This document shows positions 1-12,453 of a DNA stretch of 64,000 nucleotides, piece by piece (position 1 is the stretch's first letter; every line of letters begins with the position of its first letter). The notes beneath the pieces are model-generated. The model searched no databases. It was not told where the DNA came from and saw nothing but the letters and a program-made list of their open reading frames with translations. Origin of the DNA: Myrmaecium sp. VS I D KN 1 (taxonomy: Eukaryota > Ascomycota > Dothideomycetes > Valsariales > Valsariaceae); assembly GCA_019775845.1 (NCBI GenBank), contig JADQAV010000002.1:496001-560000 (forward strand), in the 5' to 3' direction. Position numbers and translations under genes: made by a program.

Positions 1-511
1 AAATTCGTGATCAAATATCCACGAAGGTGACGGCAAAGATAGATTCCACCGAGCCGGACACCTTTTGATATCGCCTAGCAACAAGGCTACACGCAAGGTA
101 AGAACAACAGATGTAGCTCACTTGGATTAAGTGGTCGCTCCAATATCAACCAGAGAAGCCCACCGAAGACTTAGAACCGGAGCCATGACATGTATGTTTT
201 GCTCTCCCCTGACTCAGTAACATCCGAAGCCACGAAACGAAGTATTCAAGCTTGGATGTCTTTGTTTCAGGGTGCCTCGACCCACTCGAGGCTAGGACTT
301 GGAGAAGAGTGAGGCGCATACGTGGTAAGACGATACCACTGTGCTATGCCTCATCATTGAGGTAAAGGAGAAAAGAGGAGAAGAGAAAAGAAGGGGTATT
401 ATACAACTAGATTGGTGTTCGTCTAGTCGTGGACAAAGAGAAAAATATCCTCCTTGATGCTCATCACACTTACATATCGTCCACAGCCCCAATATGGGGT
501 GCATCAAGCAC
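1..511. other. Intergenic / 3' flank of MRH4
   Basis: No coding segment, RNA gene or repeat is supported here. It holds the 3' untranslated region of the leftward helicase gene and flank of unknown content; the neighbouring gene to the left lies outside the window. Confidence 0.5.
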
Positions 512-2338
512 TTAAATGAGCGCTTGACCCTTGAACATCGTCTCCCTGACTTCGGCCACAATATCCGTCCGGTCTCCCCTGCCCACCAGAACGACACCGC
601 GTCCACGGCGTCCCATGCGTCCAGTTCTACCCAGGCGATGGATGAAGTCGATCGTGGTGTGGGGGACATCGTACAGGATGACGTGCCGAACGGCCAAGGT
701 GTCAATACCTCGGGAGCCGAGGTCGGTTGTGACAAGGACTTTGGTGTTGGGTAGGTGGCGTCTGACCTTGCCCTCAAGGTGAGAAGGGATGAAGTTTGGA
801 GCCTTCTCCTCTTCCGGATTGATTGCTTCCGGTTTATTGCTCTTAAAGGTGGCAAGGAGCTTGGAGTGCCGCTCGCCAGCGGTATCACGGTTGATAGCGA
901 TGGCGTCGATGCCTTTGCTGTTGAGGTACTCTGCCAACTCGATCGACTTCTCGCGCTCGTTGACGAAAACGATCATGCGCTTGACGTACGCGACGACCTT
1001 GCCGTCACTGCCCGCGTGCTCTTCGTGGGCACGCCCGATGTTCCAGATGGTATCGGCGCAGGCGAGATCTTTGTTGCCGCGGTAGGGATCCTTGTTCACA
1101 TCGACAACACCAAGCTGAACGCGGCGAGGGATTGCGTGAAGATTGGGCGTCACCAAACGTTGAAGGTCGGGATAGAGCTTCCTAAGCTTACGCTCCAAGC
1201 TCTGCGGTATGGTCGCGGAGCACATGATCAACTGCTGGAGAGAAGGCGCGGACTTGTCGATGATTTCGGTAGTCAGAGGGGAGAAGGAACGGTCGAAGAG
1301 GGAGTCGGCTTCATCAACCACAATGTGGCTGACCCGAGAGAGGATGTTGGGATCACTCTCTGCTATGCGCGCGATGAGGTGTGGTGTAGTGATGACCATG
1401 TCAACGCCGTTTGGGTTGAACAAACGATTTTTGATGACAGTGCTACTGTAGGCGGAGGAGATTGGCGCGGCCTTGAACTTGACTGTGTGAGAAAACGACT
1501 TCGCAAGAGCGCCGACCTGCGCGACCAGCTCTGCTGTAGGGACCAGGATGATGGCGCGAGGGCGGGCTACACGCTTGTCCGTGGTCGTAGATAGCGGCGG
1601 CGGCTCAACTTCGAAGGGATTTTTCCAGGATTTCTCGGTCTCCTGCCTCTCTTTCTCCGCAGCTGCCTGTCTCTCCATCTCCGCCTCCTTCATCTCCGCG
1701 CGTTTCATAGCATCGATGACCGGGAGCAGATACGCCAGCGTTTTCCCGGAACCAGTCTCAGCAGCGAGAAGGAACTGCTGGAATCTCTTCCCTTTTACCT
1801 CCTTATCCTTCCCGAGCAACGCGGGAATGGCAACGCGCTGGACCGGGGTCGGCTTGATTTCCTCCAAGTCCGGAAATGCCTGGGTCGGGATGGATTCCTG
1901 AATCACAGGAAGCAATGGCATGGCAGCGAAGGACTCGATTTCCCGGATCTTGTCCCTTATCTTTCCACGTGTTCCGTAGGGTATAGGTGTCAGCGCCTGC
2001 TGCATCTTCAGTGCTTTGAACTGGTCATCCGCACTCCTTGGTCTCGAAGCGGAGGACCGGCCGGTTGATTTCGCATCCGGCGGCGGAATGTTTGCTCTGG
2101 TCTTGTTTAAGCCAGCGTAAGGCCCTTCGGCATGCGGTTTTGGGCGCTTCGCCTTGTCCGTGGTCACCCTAGGAGCAGCGACGGATCCTGCAAGCTGCAT
2201 GCGCGATGGCCTGCGCTTCTGCATTTGAGACGCGAGACGATATTGCTGCCATTGTACCGGCCGAGGGACAGGCTTAGCCAAGGGGGTTAGCAAGGAGCGG
2301 ACCTCGCAGAACGGACAAAGCTGCGGCACCCGCAGCAT
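512..2338 (-). CDS. MRH4: Mitochondrial DEAD-box ATP-dependent RNA helicase MRH4
   Basis: Single-exon gene, 608 aa. Seen: motif I AETGSGKT at about residue 193, PTAELVAQ (Ia), DEAD box VVDEADSLFD at about 340, CSAT (motif III) at about 372, RGIDT (V) and HRLGRTGR (VI) at about 565, in normal order. Known: MRH4 is a DEAD-box helicase needed for assembly of the mitochondrial large ribosomal subunit. The N-terminus (MLRVPQLCPF..., rich in Arg, Gln and Ser, poor in acids) looks like a mitochondrial presequence. The open frame runs 123 codons further upstream with no initiator context or similarity to the family, so I chose the ATG at 2338. Before motif I lies a basic linker typical of the family. 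It is divergent from BUD4 across a 614-bp gap. Little else in fungi has this combination, so the assignment is firm; the exact start is less so. Confidence 0.9.
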   Translation of the reverse strand: MLRVPQLCPFCEVRSLLTPLAKPVPRPVQWQQYRLASQMQKRRPSRMQLAGSVAAPRVTTDKAKRPKPHAEGPYAGLNKTRANIPPPDAKSTGRSSASRPRSADDQFKALKMQQALTPIPYGTRGKIRDKIREIESFAAMPLLPVIQESIPTQAFPDLEEIKPTPVQRVAIPALLGKDKEVKGKRFQQFLLAAETGSGKTLAYLLPVIDAMKRAEMKEAEMERQAAAEKERQETEKSWKNPFEVEPPPLSTTTDKRVARPRAIILVPTAELVAQVGALAKSFSHTVKFKAAPISSAYSSTVIKNRLFNPNGVDMVITTPHLIARIAESDPNILSRVSHIVVDEADSLFDRSFSPLTTEIIDKSAPSLQQLIMCSATIPQSLERKLRKLYPDLQRLVTPNLHAIPRRVQLGVVDVNKDPYRGNKDLACADTIWNIGRAHEEHAGSDGKVVAYVKRMIVFVNEREKSIELAEYLNSKGIDAIAINRDTAGERHSKLLATFKSNKPEAINPEEEKAPNFIPSHLEGKVRRHLPNTKVLVTTDLGSRGIDTLAVRHVILYDVPHTTIDFIHRLGRTGRMGRRGRGVVLVGRGDRTDIVAEVRETMFKGQALI

Positions 2339-2952
2339 GTTTGGTGGAGGATGGGTGTTGAGGTCTAGGTGAATGCGGAAGGGGCATGATAGATTTTTTG
2401 AGGCGGCGGATCTGATGGAAATTTCGAAGCTTGGGCCACTTCGGGTTTTCAGCCTGAGGGTAGGGAATTTTGATGCCTCAGGCGAGAGTAGTCGCGCCTG
2501 AGGATCATGTGGCCTGAGGCGTGATGTAGAATGCGGAGGAGGGACCGTGCACGGGATTTCCCGGTTAGTTGCCTTGGTGCCCGAGAGTAATTCTCCGGTT
2601 GTCATGGCGATTGGCGCCAAGCTGCGCTTTGTTTTCCCCAGAGCCGGCGGGAATATCAAGGCCGCACTGAGATCCCACCAACACATGCACATCCCATCCT
2701 CCACCAACCTCTCCTGTCTCTGCCTCTTCAGAGGTAAATAAGATTGCTACTTTGCTATTTCCGTAGCACGGGGCTGCGTCTCTCAATTTTATCTTTGCTG
2801 CTTCGTCCTGCATTGCTATTCATCGTCACTTGCGGTACGATTGCGTTTGCTTGCCGGTGCGCATTCCTACTGCACCGTCGCTACATCCTGCCTCACTCCA
2901 ACCTGTCCCGGCTCTGTCTTGACTCGGACACTCGAGTAGGCTCTTGATCAAC
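2339..2952. promoter_or_regulatory. Divergent promoter MRH4 / BUD4
   Basis: 614 bp between two start codons pointing away from each other. A reverse CCAAT box (ATTGG) lies at 2610-2614. Long CT-rich stretches before the BUD4 start resemble fungal pyrimidine-rich leaders. No separate gene is supported. Confidence 0.5.
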
Positions 2953-5900
2953 ATGTCTTCTGAAGCGGTACGTCACCATCCCTCCCCTCCACTTAACACT
3001 TCACTTCGTGCATGCATTCCTAACGCGCGCCGTTGCTCTTCTGAAGGTGCAGCCGCTCCGCATCAGTAAACCAAACAACTATTCCTCACCGATGAGGATG
3101 GCTCGGCCGCTCTCAGAGATCGGTTCGACAGAGAAGAGGAGAAACTCTCCCAGCTACAACCAAGCAACAAAGGTACAGTCATCTGCATTCCTCGCCTGCA
3201 CCTGCACCCGTCAGCTCACCCTCCCGCAGAAGATGGTGCTCAACCAAGACTCCACGGAGGGATCATCGCCGTTCAGCAACTCACAGTCGCCGCGCTTGTT
3301 CTGGCGAGGTCGCGACCCAACATCGCCTGGCCGATTCGACCCTGAAAATTCCTTTGAACGCGAAGTTTCAGTGTCGCCAAAGCGGTCTTCCATCGAAAAC
3401 CTCAAGAAAGCGTCACGCGTGAAGAACAGCAACATGTTCGCGCGAGAACAGAAGAATGAATACGACCCTACTGCAGTGCCTAAGATCGAACGACCGCTTG
3501 CAGCTGGACGGCCTCTCAGTGGCATTGGCTCCCCCGACAGCTTGAGACGCGGTGAAAGTCAGACCAAGATTCCCGTCTTGAGTCCGTCCAAATCTCCTTC
3601 CAAGTCCGAAGGTGCAGGTTCTCTTTCGAACTCGCCGCAGAAGAAGGAACCCGACTCTCCCACCAAGTCTTCGCTCAGCCGAAACGGTCGTTATAGCACA
3701 ATGGGCCAACAATACAACCCCGATTCAAGCGTGCTGTCGGAGGATGATGAGGGGGAATCACCAGCGACGCCGCGCGGCTTGCGTCGCCACGCGAAAAGTG
3801 TCACATTCGACGCTGCTCCGCCGCAAATTAACGAATACGAAATGGTCACTCCGGATCCGTCATCGGTCGCATCCGGCTCCCGCGATGGCAGTTATGAATC
3901 AGACGAAGAGTACGATGAGAGCTTTGACCGAGAGTCCATTGACAGGGACGATAGCTTCGACGCATCCTTGGAAGACACCGACAAGACTCCTGTTGTGCTT
4001 CCTGAAGATTGGCGCCACATGAGCCCTGACATGGCCAATACATCTCTCGCTGACTCAATGGATGACCCATTCGATGGCCAGGAACATTCTGCCGTGAGGC
4101 CGCACAGCAGTGGCCGTTCAAACTCCATCACATCGGACGGTTCCTCTAGGCCACTACCACCGCTCCCAGGCGGCCAACAAGCCATGAACGATCGATCGCG
4201 GCGTGAGTCGAGTCAAGGTCTCTCGGCAGCACTGGAGCGCATCAACGGAGCGCATCGCTCATTGCCTACTCCACCCCGGGCGGCGGCTGTTTCAAAGGCA
4301 GACATTCTCAAGATGCGCGACCCAGCTATGACTCTGGAAGACAGGCTTCGGCTGATGGGTCTTCATGAGGGTCCTGAGACTCCAACTCGTGAACTTAGTG
4401 CAGAAATGCAACTGCCCGATGCTGAGAAAGGCCTTGGTATCAATATCCAGGAAGACGAGGCCAACGAGGAATCAGAAGATGGCAGTGATTCCACGGAGCT
4501 GGAGGATTTCAAGCTTCCTCGCATATCTCGCGAGTTCATCATGCGCAAGGTCAAGAACCAGGAAGCTGAAGACAACGAGACAGATTATTCGTACATGTCT
4601 ACTCCTGAGCGCAACTATGGAGAATTGGCGGACCTCGATCCGGACGTGCCAATCCCTTCTCGAGAGGTCTCTTCACACTTTGACGAGGCTATGCGGGACC
4701 ATTCTGTCAAAGAAGAGAAAGATGAGTCCGCGATTGACCTATATGATATCCCCAACCTTGACGCTATCGGGCGGTCAATGGAGCCAGATGACGATAATTC
4801 ATCTGTGATACACCATGAGATCAATCACGACGATGACGAAGAGAGCCAGTACTCGTCACATACGGAGGAGCAGCAGGCAGAGTCGAATAGCACCACTGAG
4901 GATGAGGGCCCTGCGACTCCGAAACAAGAGACTCTACCTGCGCCTGCGACCGAAACGGTAGAGGAGCAGAAGCCAGCGAAAATGCCTGATTTCGGGTCAT
5001 TCGTTAGCGACGATGATTTCAGTCTTCACCTAAAGCCTTACACGAACCCGGAAGAAACGACTGGGAAGATCTCTCCCACGACTGAGTCGATACCTAAGCT
5101 TGAGGCGGTTCCAGAGTTTTTGCAGAGGCCCGTCACTCCACGAGTGGAGGGGCCGGGTGAGGGTACCGCTGACGAGGAGCCAGGTACTCCAGGCTCTGTC
5201 ATTCATCATCCCGTTGACAGCGATGGCGAAATTGACGAGGAAGGGAATGAATCCTCCATCGCCATACCCGATCCTGTTGCGACTATCAAAGCCCCAGGCG
5301 GCAAACTCAAGACCAGGCCGTCGCTCACACCCGCGGATTCTCGCGCCATGGCTAAGGCCAGACGTCAGGTTAGCGGCGAACATCCCCCTCCAGTCCCCAG
5401 GAAGAGTCCCAAGCGTCAGTCGATGGGCATGGAGCAGGAGCCCGATGAGTACGAGTCTTCCGAGAGCGAATCCGACGACACCGGTGGGCTGGCCCCTCCG
5501 CAGTCTGAAATCAACAGACGACGCAGTCTTCGTATGCTCGATCTTGCGGTTGACGATGAAGACCTCGAGCTTGGTCTCAGCCGAGAGTTCGACCGTGTTA
5601 TCGAGGCACAAAAGGTAGCAGATATTTTTCCTATTCCAGTATATGCGCGATTTCCTTTTCCCTCCACCCATGGTGGACCGCAGTCTTTCGATCGTTCGGC
5701 CATAGAAATCCAGCAAACTAATCGATATGCACCTACACAGAAGGGGTACCTGATGCGACAAAACACCAAGGTTGTGGTAGCTAGCAACCGTAAATTCAGC
5801 GATGAAGAACCTCCGATGTCTCCACCGGCTACTGACTCTGCAGCTGCAGCCAAGAGTCCCAAGGCGGTCACTAGGAAACCAAGCAGCGACCGAGCCTGGA

Positions 5901-7542
5901 CAACTGAGCAGTGGAATGGCAAGGCGAGGCGCAAGAGCTCCCGTACCGTGTCGGGGCGGAGAGCACCCAGTGGAGCCGTGCCTCCTCTCCCGGGCCAGGA
6001 GAGCAACGCCAATAATGGCTTGGGTACGCTCATGGAGGATCAGGTAGTAAATGATACTGATGAGGAGGAGAGGGGCCGACTGTTTGTCAAGGTCATCGGC
6101 GTGAAGGACTTGCTCATGCCTCTACCGAAGCGTAAGTCGAAGCACATTGAAAAGGTACATGTCCTCGGGCTAACATAGCTTTAGAAGAGCGCTGCACGTT
6201 CCAGCTTACGCTGGACAACGGCCTTCACTGCGTTACTACGTCCGAGATTGAACTGGGCCGCAACGCACCAATCAACCAAGAATTCGAGCTCACTGTCTTC
6301 AACGACCTGGAGTTCCAGCTTACTCTTCAAACCCATTTGAAGCGCCCACCTCCGCCCAAATTCGTGGCCGAGCCGCTTCCACCTCCGCAGCCAGTGGCCC
6401 CTCAGGGACACAAGAGATCTCAGTCCGCGTTGGCGCGACTTGGACTGCTCGCGTCGCCGAAGAAGAGGAAGGAACAGGAGCGCCTTAGGCAAGAGGAGCA
6501 AGAGCGCGCAGCCCAACTTCAGCAGCAACAGCGGCAGCAGCAGCAACAGCTGAGGGCAAAGCAAGTTCGGACTTCCCCCACTGCATGGGATTTGCTCCAC
6601 AATCTGGTCGCCTCGGACGGCTCCTTCGCTCGATCATACCTGTCTTTGAGCACCTTCGAGGACCAGATCTTCGGGCGACCCAAGCACTATACCATTCCGT
6701 GCTACAATGAGTGGGCCTTGGAAGACGACTCCAATGTCTCCAGCAGTGTGAAGAGCAAGCGTGGTGGAGCGGTCCGCAAGCCCCCTTACCGCATCGGAAG
6801 CCTCGAGCTCCAGCTACTCTACGTCCCTCGACCAAAGAACATCAAAGACGACGATATGCCGAAGAGCATCAGTGCCTGCGCCCGGGAACTGAGAGAAGCC
6901 GAGGAGATCCGGGACCGAACGTACGAAGGCCACCTCAGCCAGCAGGGAGGAGACTGTCCGTACTGGCGTCGTCGATACTTCCGCCTGACCGGCACCAAAC
7001 TGACTGCTTATCACGAAACCACTCGTCAGCCTCGTGCCACGATCAACCTTGCAAAGGCCACCAAGCTTATTGATGATCGCTCGAGTTTGACCCAGTCTAC
7101 TTCTACCAAGAACGGCGGACGACGCAAGTCAGCTTTTGCTGAAGAGGAAGAGGGTTACATGTTTGTGGAGGAGGGTTTCCGCATCCGATTCGGCAACGGC
7201 GAAGTCATTGACTTCTACGCGGACAATGCACAGGAGAAGGACGGCTGGATGAAGGTCCTCGCTGATGCTGTTGGCCGGGACGCCGGATGCTCAGCTGGCA
7301 GCGCTAAGGCTTGGACCGACATCGTCCTTGCCAAGGAGAAGAAGGACAAACTGCTCGCCCAGACAGGAGACCAATCTAGCAGGAAGTCTTCCAAGAGCGT
7401 GCCCACGAGCCCGGCGAAGAAGAATGCGCCGCTACCTCCCACTCCCGTCGAGAAGAGCGCCAGACATTCCGCCATTCAACAGGCGCCCGTGCCACGGGTG
7501 AACACTGGACGGAGACAGGAGGTCAGGTCGATGATCTTCTAA
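2953..7542 (+). CDS. BUD4: Anillin-like septin/axial-budding organiser Bud4
   Basis: Proposed exons 2953-2967, 3047-3172, 3230-5614, 5741-6131 and 6185-7542, giving 1424 aa. The 15-nt first exon (MSSEA) joins to VQPLRISKP. The introns at 3173-3229 and 5615-5740 are in-frame and have clear GTACAG/CAG and GTAGCA...ACTAAT...CAG signals, so a naive ORF reads through them. The first 900 residues are acidic and Ser/Pro-rich, probably disordered. An anillin-homology/C2-like part starts near residue 955 (LFVKVIGVKDLLMPLP). A PH domain spans about 1218-1332 (YEGHLSQQGG, YWRRRYFRLTG, final helix DGWMKVLADAV). Known: fungal Bud4 binds septins at the septation site and recruits the contractile ring and Axl2/Bud3 machinery. 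A Gln-rich patch (about 1057-1072) precedes the PH domain. Domain order and length fit Bud4; the chief uncertainty is the small introns. Confidence 0.9.
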
Positions 7543-9083
7543 GCTACCAAACGCCAATGCCCTTGCTTCCTTCGCCATGACGCTTACGACCATGACTACG
7601 ACTTTGGACGTCCTCACATGAAGATACCCTCGGCTCATTCACAATGACCCGTTCGCCGGTTCAGATCATGACGCCCGCCTCTTCTCTACGCTCTCCCCGA
7701 TGTCATGGCAACGGATCTTTCCTCCTTCTCCCGGTCGACGAATTGGCTGGAACATCTGTCAACCAGGGAAGGACTTGATTTCCGTCCCCCGCTCCTCTCT
7801 TCTTCCGCCCAAAAGCAACATTTGACTCTTTTGAATTTCATCATCCTCTACCTTTTCTTGACCGTCCGAGTATTCTTCACACCTCTCTTTCTCTCAATTC
7901 CTCTCCCCCCTCTCTCTCCGTTTTTGGCTTCTTTGTGCTTAATTCAACCGATTTTACGGTTTCGCAGTCACGGATAGGGGGTTTTCTCATGATATTCTAT
8001 TGGCGGGGAGCATCTTCTAACTTTCCTTGAGTCACTACTTTCTCTTCCTTTTTTCATTTCCTTCTTCTCTTGGCGAGGCGTCTGTGTAATGAAACCTTTT
8101 CCTGTTTTCTTTCTTTTTTTTTCTATGCCAGGCAACAAATCGAGAAATTTCACACACCGCGTCTTCAGGCGGACCATGCAGCGTACGGTTGGACTTGCAC
8201 TTTTTCGGGGAGGTTTTCCTCGCCCCTCTTGCTTTGGGAAGGTCATGTCTTCCGCTCCGTGACTGTCAATCACTTGTCTTGATCTCCCTGACACAAAGTG
8301 TCTTTTGTCAGACCTGCGAGCGCGCAACGCAGGCAAACCGCGATCCGATCCCCGTTTCCCCTTCGACCAGGGCGCCTATCCATCCTATCAGAAGCAGGGG
8401 TGGGGGATCATACTTCCACGAGACGGGTCGCTGCATGATGTGTGATCTGCCACTTGCTTTTTTTTTGGTTTGTCCGTTCGTTTGTTTGCTTCCTCGTTAT
8501 ATCGTGCAGCCATCCGTACACCGGTACGACGGGGCCAGCCAGCACATCTATTATGTGCCGATAACCCCTCTCCTCTCCCTCACGCGGCGTTTGCGTGTGC
8601 GGCGATCGGTGGAAACATGGGGGTGACACGAGGGGTACGAAAGAGAGGGGAAGGAGAGGGGACTGTATGTGTGTATGTGGTTTGTCTTCTTGTGCGTCGT
8701 GAGTGGAAACGCTCCTCACACTTTTCTCCGTTTCGCTCGAGGGAGTGAGGGATGGAGGGTTCCTGTTTCTCCTCCGGCTTTTTACACTTTGTTGGCCTAC
8801 TTACCACCTCTTTCCCCTGATTTACACGCCTTCGTTATTTCCCTGCTATTGTCTTTCCCCCCTCCCTCATACTCACTTCCTTTGTTACATCCTCAGAGGG
8901 GGCAGATCATACCTACCGGATCGATGTTTAGGACTTGAGACCTCGTCACACAACGCTCACGCCTGTCAACCTCCTCTTTTTTGTCTGAGAGTCGTTATAC
9001 TCCTTGCGGAGCAGTTCGCAGCCCGCTCTTGCGTGTACTGTACGAGCAATCAAAAGGAGAAAGAAAACGAAAACGAAAATAAC

Positions 9084-9117
<34 letters not shown>

Positions 9118-9296
9118 AAAAGAAGGACAGGAGAACACAGAACCCACGACACCCACAGCAGCAGAAGCAGAAGGGAGACAACAAGAAGGAGAACCGGAAA
9201 AAAGATATCGAAAACCAAACTTCAGGCCAACACGCTTCCCCCCAATTCCCCTTCCTACCTTCCTACCCCCCTAACACACCACCACCACTACTCTCC
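7543..9296. other. Intergenic region and probable long leader of the next gene
   Basis: 1.75 kb with BUD4 3' UTR and then strongly pyrimidine-rich sequence (many CTCT and TTTC runs), turning purine-rich after 9050. An open frame runs from 8703 into the next gene, but its translation before 9297 is compositionally unlike protein, so I treat it as leader. No gene or RNA recognised. Confidence 0.4.
9087..9114. repeat. (AG)14 microsatellite
   Basis: Uninterrupted AG dinucleotide run of 28 nt in the presumed 5' leader of the low-complexity gene, about 180 nt before its start codon. Confidence 0.9.
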
Positions 9297-12200
9297 ATGG
9301 GCCAAACCCTCGCCACCCCCACACCACCGCCCCTAATGCGCACCGCCGCCATCGGCGGGGGTCCCTTAGTACCGTACTACTACAGCAAGAACGACCCGGC
9401 TCAGCAAGCCCAGCAAGCCCTCGCCGCCGCCGCAGCAGCAGCAGGGGGGATCTACGATCCCTTCAACGGAGCAGCAGCGGCAGGACGAGGTGGCACGCGA
9501 CGTCGCCAGCAGCAGCAAAATCAGCAGGCGTATCCCGTCGCCATGCCGGGCGCGTGGCCCGGGATGGGGATGGGTATGGGCATGATGCCGCCACCACCGC
9601 AGTATTCCGCTGCTGGTGCGCAGGTGGGATTTATGGGGACCTCGCAACAGGTGCAGCAGCAGGCGGCGATGTATGCGGCCGGAGCAGGGGCGGGGGCGGG
9701 GGCGGGGTTACCGCCTTCGTATCCTGGTACGGGGGAGGGCGTGCATGTGGATGGTTATCAACCGCGTCCTCGCCACGGACGAGGACGGCGGCGGCGGGGG
9801 GGTAGACGGGACGAAGAGGACGACGAGGACGAAGACGACGACGCCGATGCGGATGGGAGCGAGGAGGCCGGGTGGGAAGACTGGCCCCCACCCGGCGGGG
9901 CCGAGGATCCGCCTTACCACCGTGCCGGTGCCGCTGCCGGCAAGACGCGCCGGGACGCGGACTGGCTGGCGCAGTGCACGTGCGAGCGGGCGTGCCGGTG
10001 TCGGGGGGCGGGCACGTTTCCGGTCCGGGCGGTGCTGGCGGGACGGCGGATCCGGGGGAGCGTGCGGGTGCCGGATTTGGATTTGGATGGGGAGGGGGGG
10101 AGGGGCTGCTGTGGGGAGGAGAAGAAGAGGAGGGGGAGGGAACGAGGGAGGAGGAGGGGTGGGGGTAAGAAGGAGGTGGTGGAGGATGGGGAGGAGGAGG
10201 GGGAGGATGGGGGATTGAGGGAAAGGGTGGAGGGGTTGGAGGAGCGGTTGAGGGGGTTGGGGGTTGGGGGTGCTCAGCCGCCGCCGCCGCCGCAACAGCA
10301 GCAGCCGCAACAGCCGCCTCCGCCGCCTCCGCCGCCTCCGCCGCCTCCGCCACCGCTTGGAGGTGCTGCTGCCGGGTTTGGTCCGGGGATGGGGCCGATG
10401 GGACCCATGGGGCCGGGAGGACCGGCACAGTGGCCGGCAGGAATGGCCCCGCCCGGGATGGATCCGAGGTTTGGAGACCCGAGGGCGATGGGAGGGTGGA
10501 TGAAGAGGGGTCCAGGGCCCCCGATGGGTAACAATGATGATGGATTCGATGATGGGATGTATCCGCCGCCTGGCTTTGGGCCCGGCCCTGGTCCTGGTCC
10601 TGGTCCTAGTCCCGGTCTCGGTCTTGGCCCCGGAATGCGAGGCGGAGGCGGAGACGGTGGCCGCTATCCTGGTTGGGACGGCGGGTTCGGCGGAGCGGAT
10701 ATGGAAGACCCTCGACTCGCTAGCCTCCGGCGAACAGCCGCGCTGCGGAACGCTAGGATGGGAAGAGGCGGCGGTGGTGGTGGTAGTAGCATATTCGGGG
10801 CTGGCGGTCACCAAGGGGATATGCTGGGTCGGCGCAACCGTCGCAGAGATCTCGATGAGGATGAATCTGAGCTGAGCTTTGGCGGCGGAGGAGCGAGAAA
10901 CCGGTTCGGAAGAGATCCGGGACGGCGGCGACAGAGCTGTAAGTTAGGAATACCCTCCTCCCCCTTTTCCCTGTGTCCGCAACAGCGATCCAGGATGATC
11001 TGACGATGTCGAAGATTGGTGACTGACTTATCGCCGGACCAAAGCGGATGAAAGCGAGCACGCAGAGGAGACGCCGGAGAAGGAAAAGATCAAGAAGAAA
11101 GCTACTAGCCCGAAAATCAAAACAAGACCAACAACGGAAAAGAAAAAGCACGACGATGATGAAGACAACTATGACAAGGCGACAACAACAACCGAAACCA
11201 AACCCCAACCCTCAAACTCAAACCCTCCATCTGACCACCCTTCCCCCACCAACGAACCTCCTCCTCCTCCTCCTCCACCACCACCTCCCCCACCACAACC
11301 AATCTTCCCATCACTCAACTCAAGCGTAACCAATCTCCTCGAGGCACACGCCCAAGCCGAACGTCTCCGGCAGTTCGCCGGGGGCGGCAACCCTACTCTC
11401 CCCATGCCAATGCCAATGCCTATGCCGGGGGGGATGATGGGTCGAGGGATGTCCATGCCGATGGGTGTGCCGATGTCAATGCAGATGCCGATGGGCATGT
11501 CCATGGGACCTAATCCGGCTTACCCTGGCCTATATGGGATGGGACCAGATATGTCTGGAGCTGGCGGCGGAGGGGGAGGAGGAGGAGGGGGAGCAGGAGC
11601 TGCGTATCCGTCTCTCGATATCGGCGTCGGCGGCGGCGGTGGAGGAGGGGGCGGAGGACATCTAGCGTTTCCCTCCATGCTGCCGATGAACGGCGCCGGC
11701 GGCGTAGATGGAGGCGGAGGCGGAAGCGGAAGCTACCCACCACCTCCTCATCCTCATCCACCTCATCCTGCTCCTCTAATCCCCGGTCTAGCCCCAGCGT
11801 CAACACAGCAGGGCATACCAATGCAGATGCGGATGCCAGCACCACCACCAGGCCAAGGGATGCCGATATCAATGCCGCTGCCGATGCCGCTGCCACCCAA
11901 CTTTCCCCTGCCGCCGACAGCCGCCGCCGCCGTGAGACAGCGGCCGCCAGGAGGACATCCAGGAGGACATCCAGGAGGACATCCACCAGGACATCCACCA
12001 GGACACCCCCAGCCTCGCCACACACCCGCAAAGCCGTCACCCCATCCAGCGCAGAGTTTGGATAGTCTGTTCCTTCCACTGCCTATGGGACACCAGCAGC
12101 AGCAGCAGTATCAGAACCAGCCGTATATGGGTATGGGTATGGATATGGATATGAGTATGCACACACCCAGCGTAACCCCCACACCGCCGCCAGCACCGCC

Positions 12201-12453
12201 GCCGCCAGCACCACCACCGCCGCCGCTGGTGGCGGGGTTCTGGGGGTTTACGGAGACGGCGGGGGCTGCGGCAGCACCTCCTCTACCTCCACCGCTGGCG
12301 CCGCTGGCGCCGCCGGGGCAGGCACAGGCAGCAGCAGCAGCAGCAGCAGGGGAAACGCGGCAACACGACCAGCACAACGCTCCTGATCACGATCACGACC
12401 ACGATCCTTTCGCGTTTCTCTTTGCGAGCGACCGCCAACCACAACAACAATAA
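9297..12453 (+). CDS. Very low-complexity Gly/Pro/Met/Gln-rich protein, unrecognised
   Basis: Proposed exons 9297-10938 and 11045-12453 (intron with GTAAGT donor, CTGAC branch, AAG acceptor), 1016 aa. Family not recognised. In order: N-terminal Ala/Gln/Gly region; a basic RGRRRRGGRR patch followed by an acidic stretch (DEEDDEDEDDDADAD); a compact Cys-containing segment, CTCERACRC, at about residue 230; a short possible coiled coil (GLRERVEGLEERLRGL); poly-Pro/poly-Gln; Pro-Gly repeats; a more ordinary segment (MEDPRLASLRRTAALRNARM) near 465-485; after the intron a Lys/Glu-rich part, poly-Pro, alternating Met-Pro repeats, poly-Gly, and Gly-His-Pro repeats. The compact segments are the likely conserved core. 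Start chosen at the ATG with CTCTCC before it, where the protein-like MGQTLATPTPPP begins. The stop is discussed as a finding because the frame stays open past it. Coding status is likely; function unknown. Confidence 0.6.

Noticed and set aside
8703-9296. Upstream in-frame extension of the low-complexity gene
   Set aside because: The translation is leader-like (CT-rich then GA-repeat derived), with poor start contexts; the ATG at 9297 is preferred.
9708-10814. 368-codon minus-strand frame inside the low-complexity gene
   Set aside because: Mirror image of GC-rich repeats of the plus-strand gene; the translation is only Pro/Arg/Ser runs.
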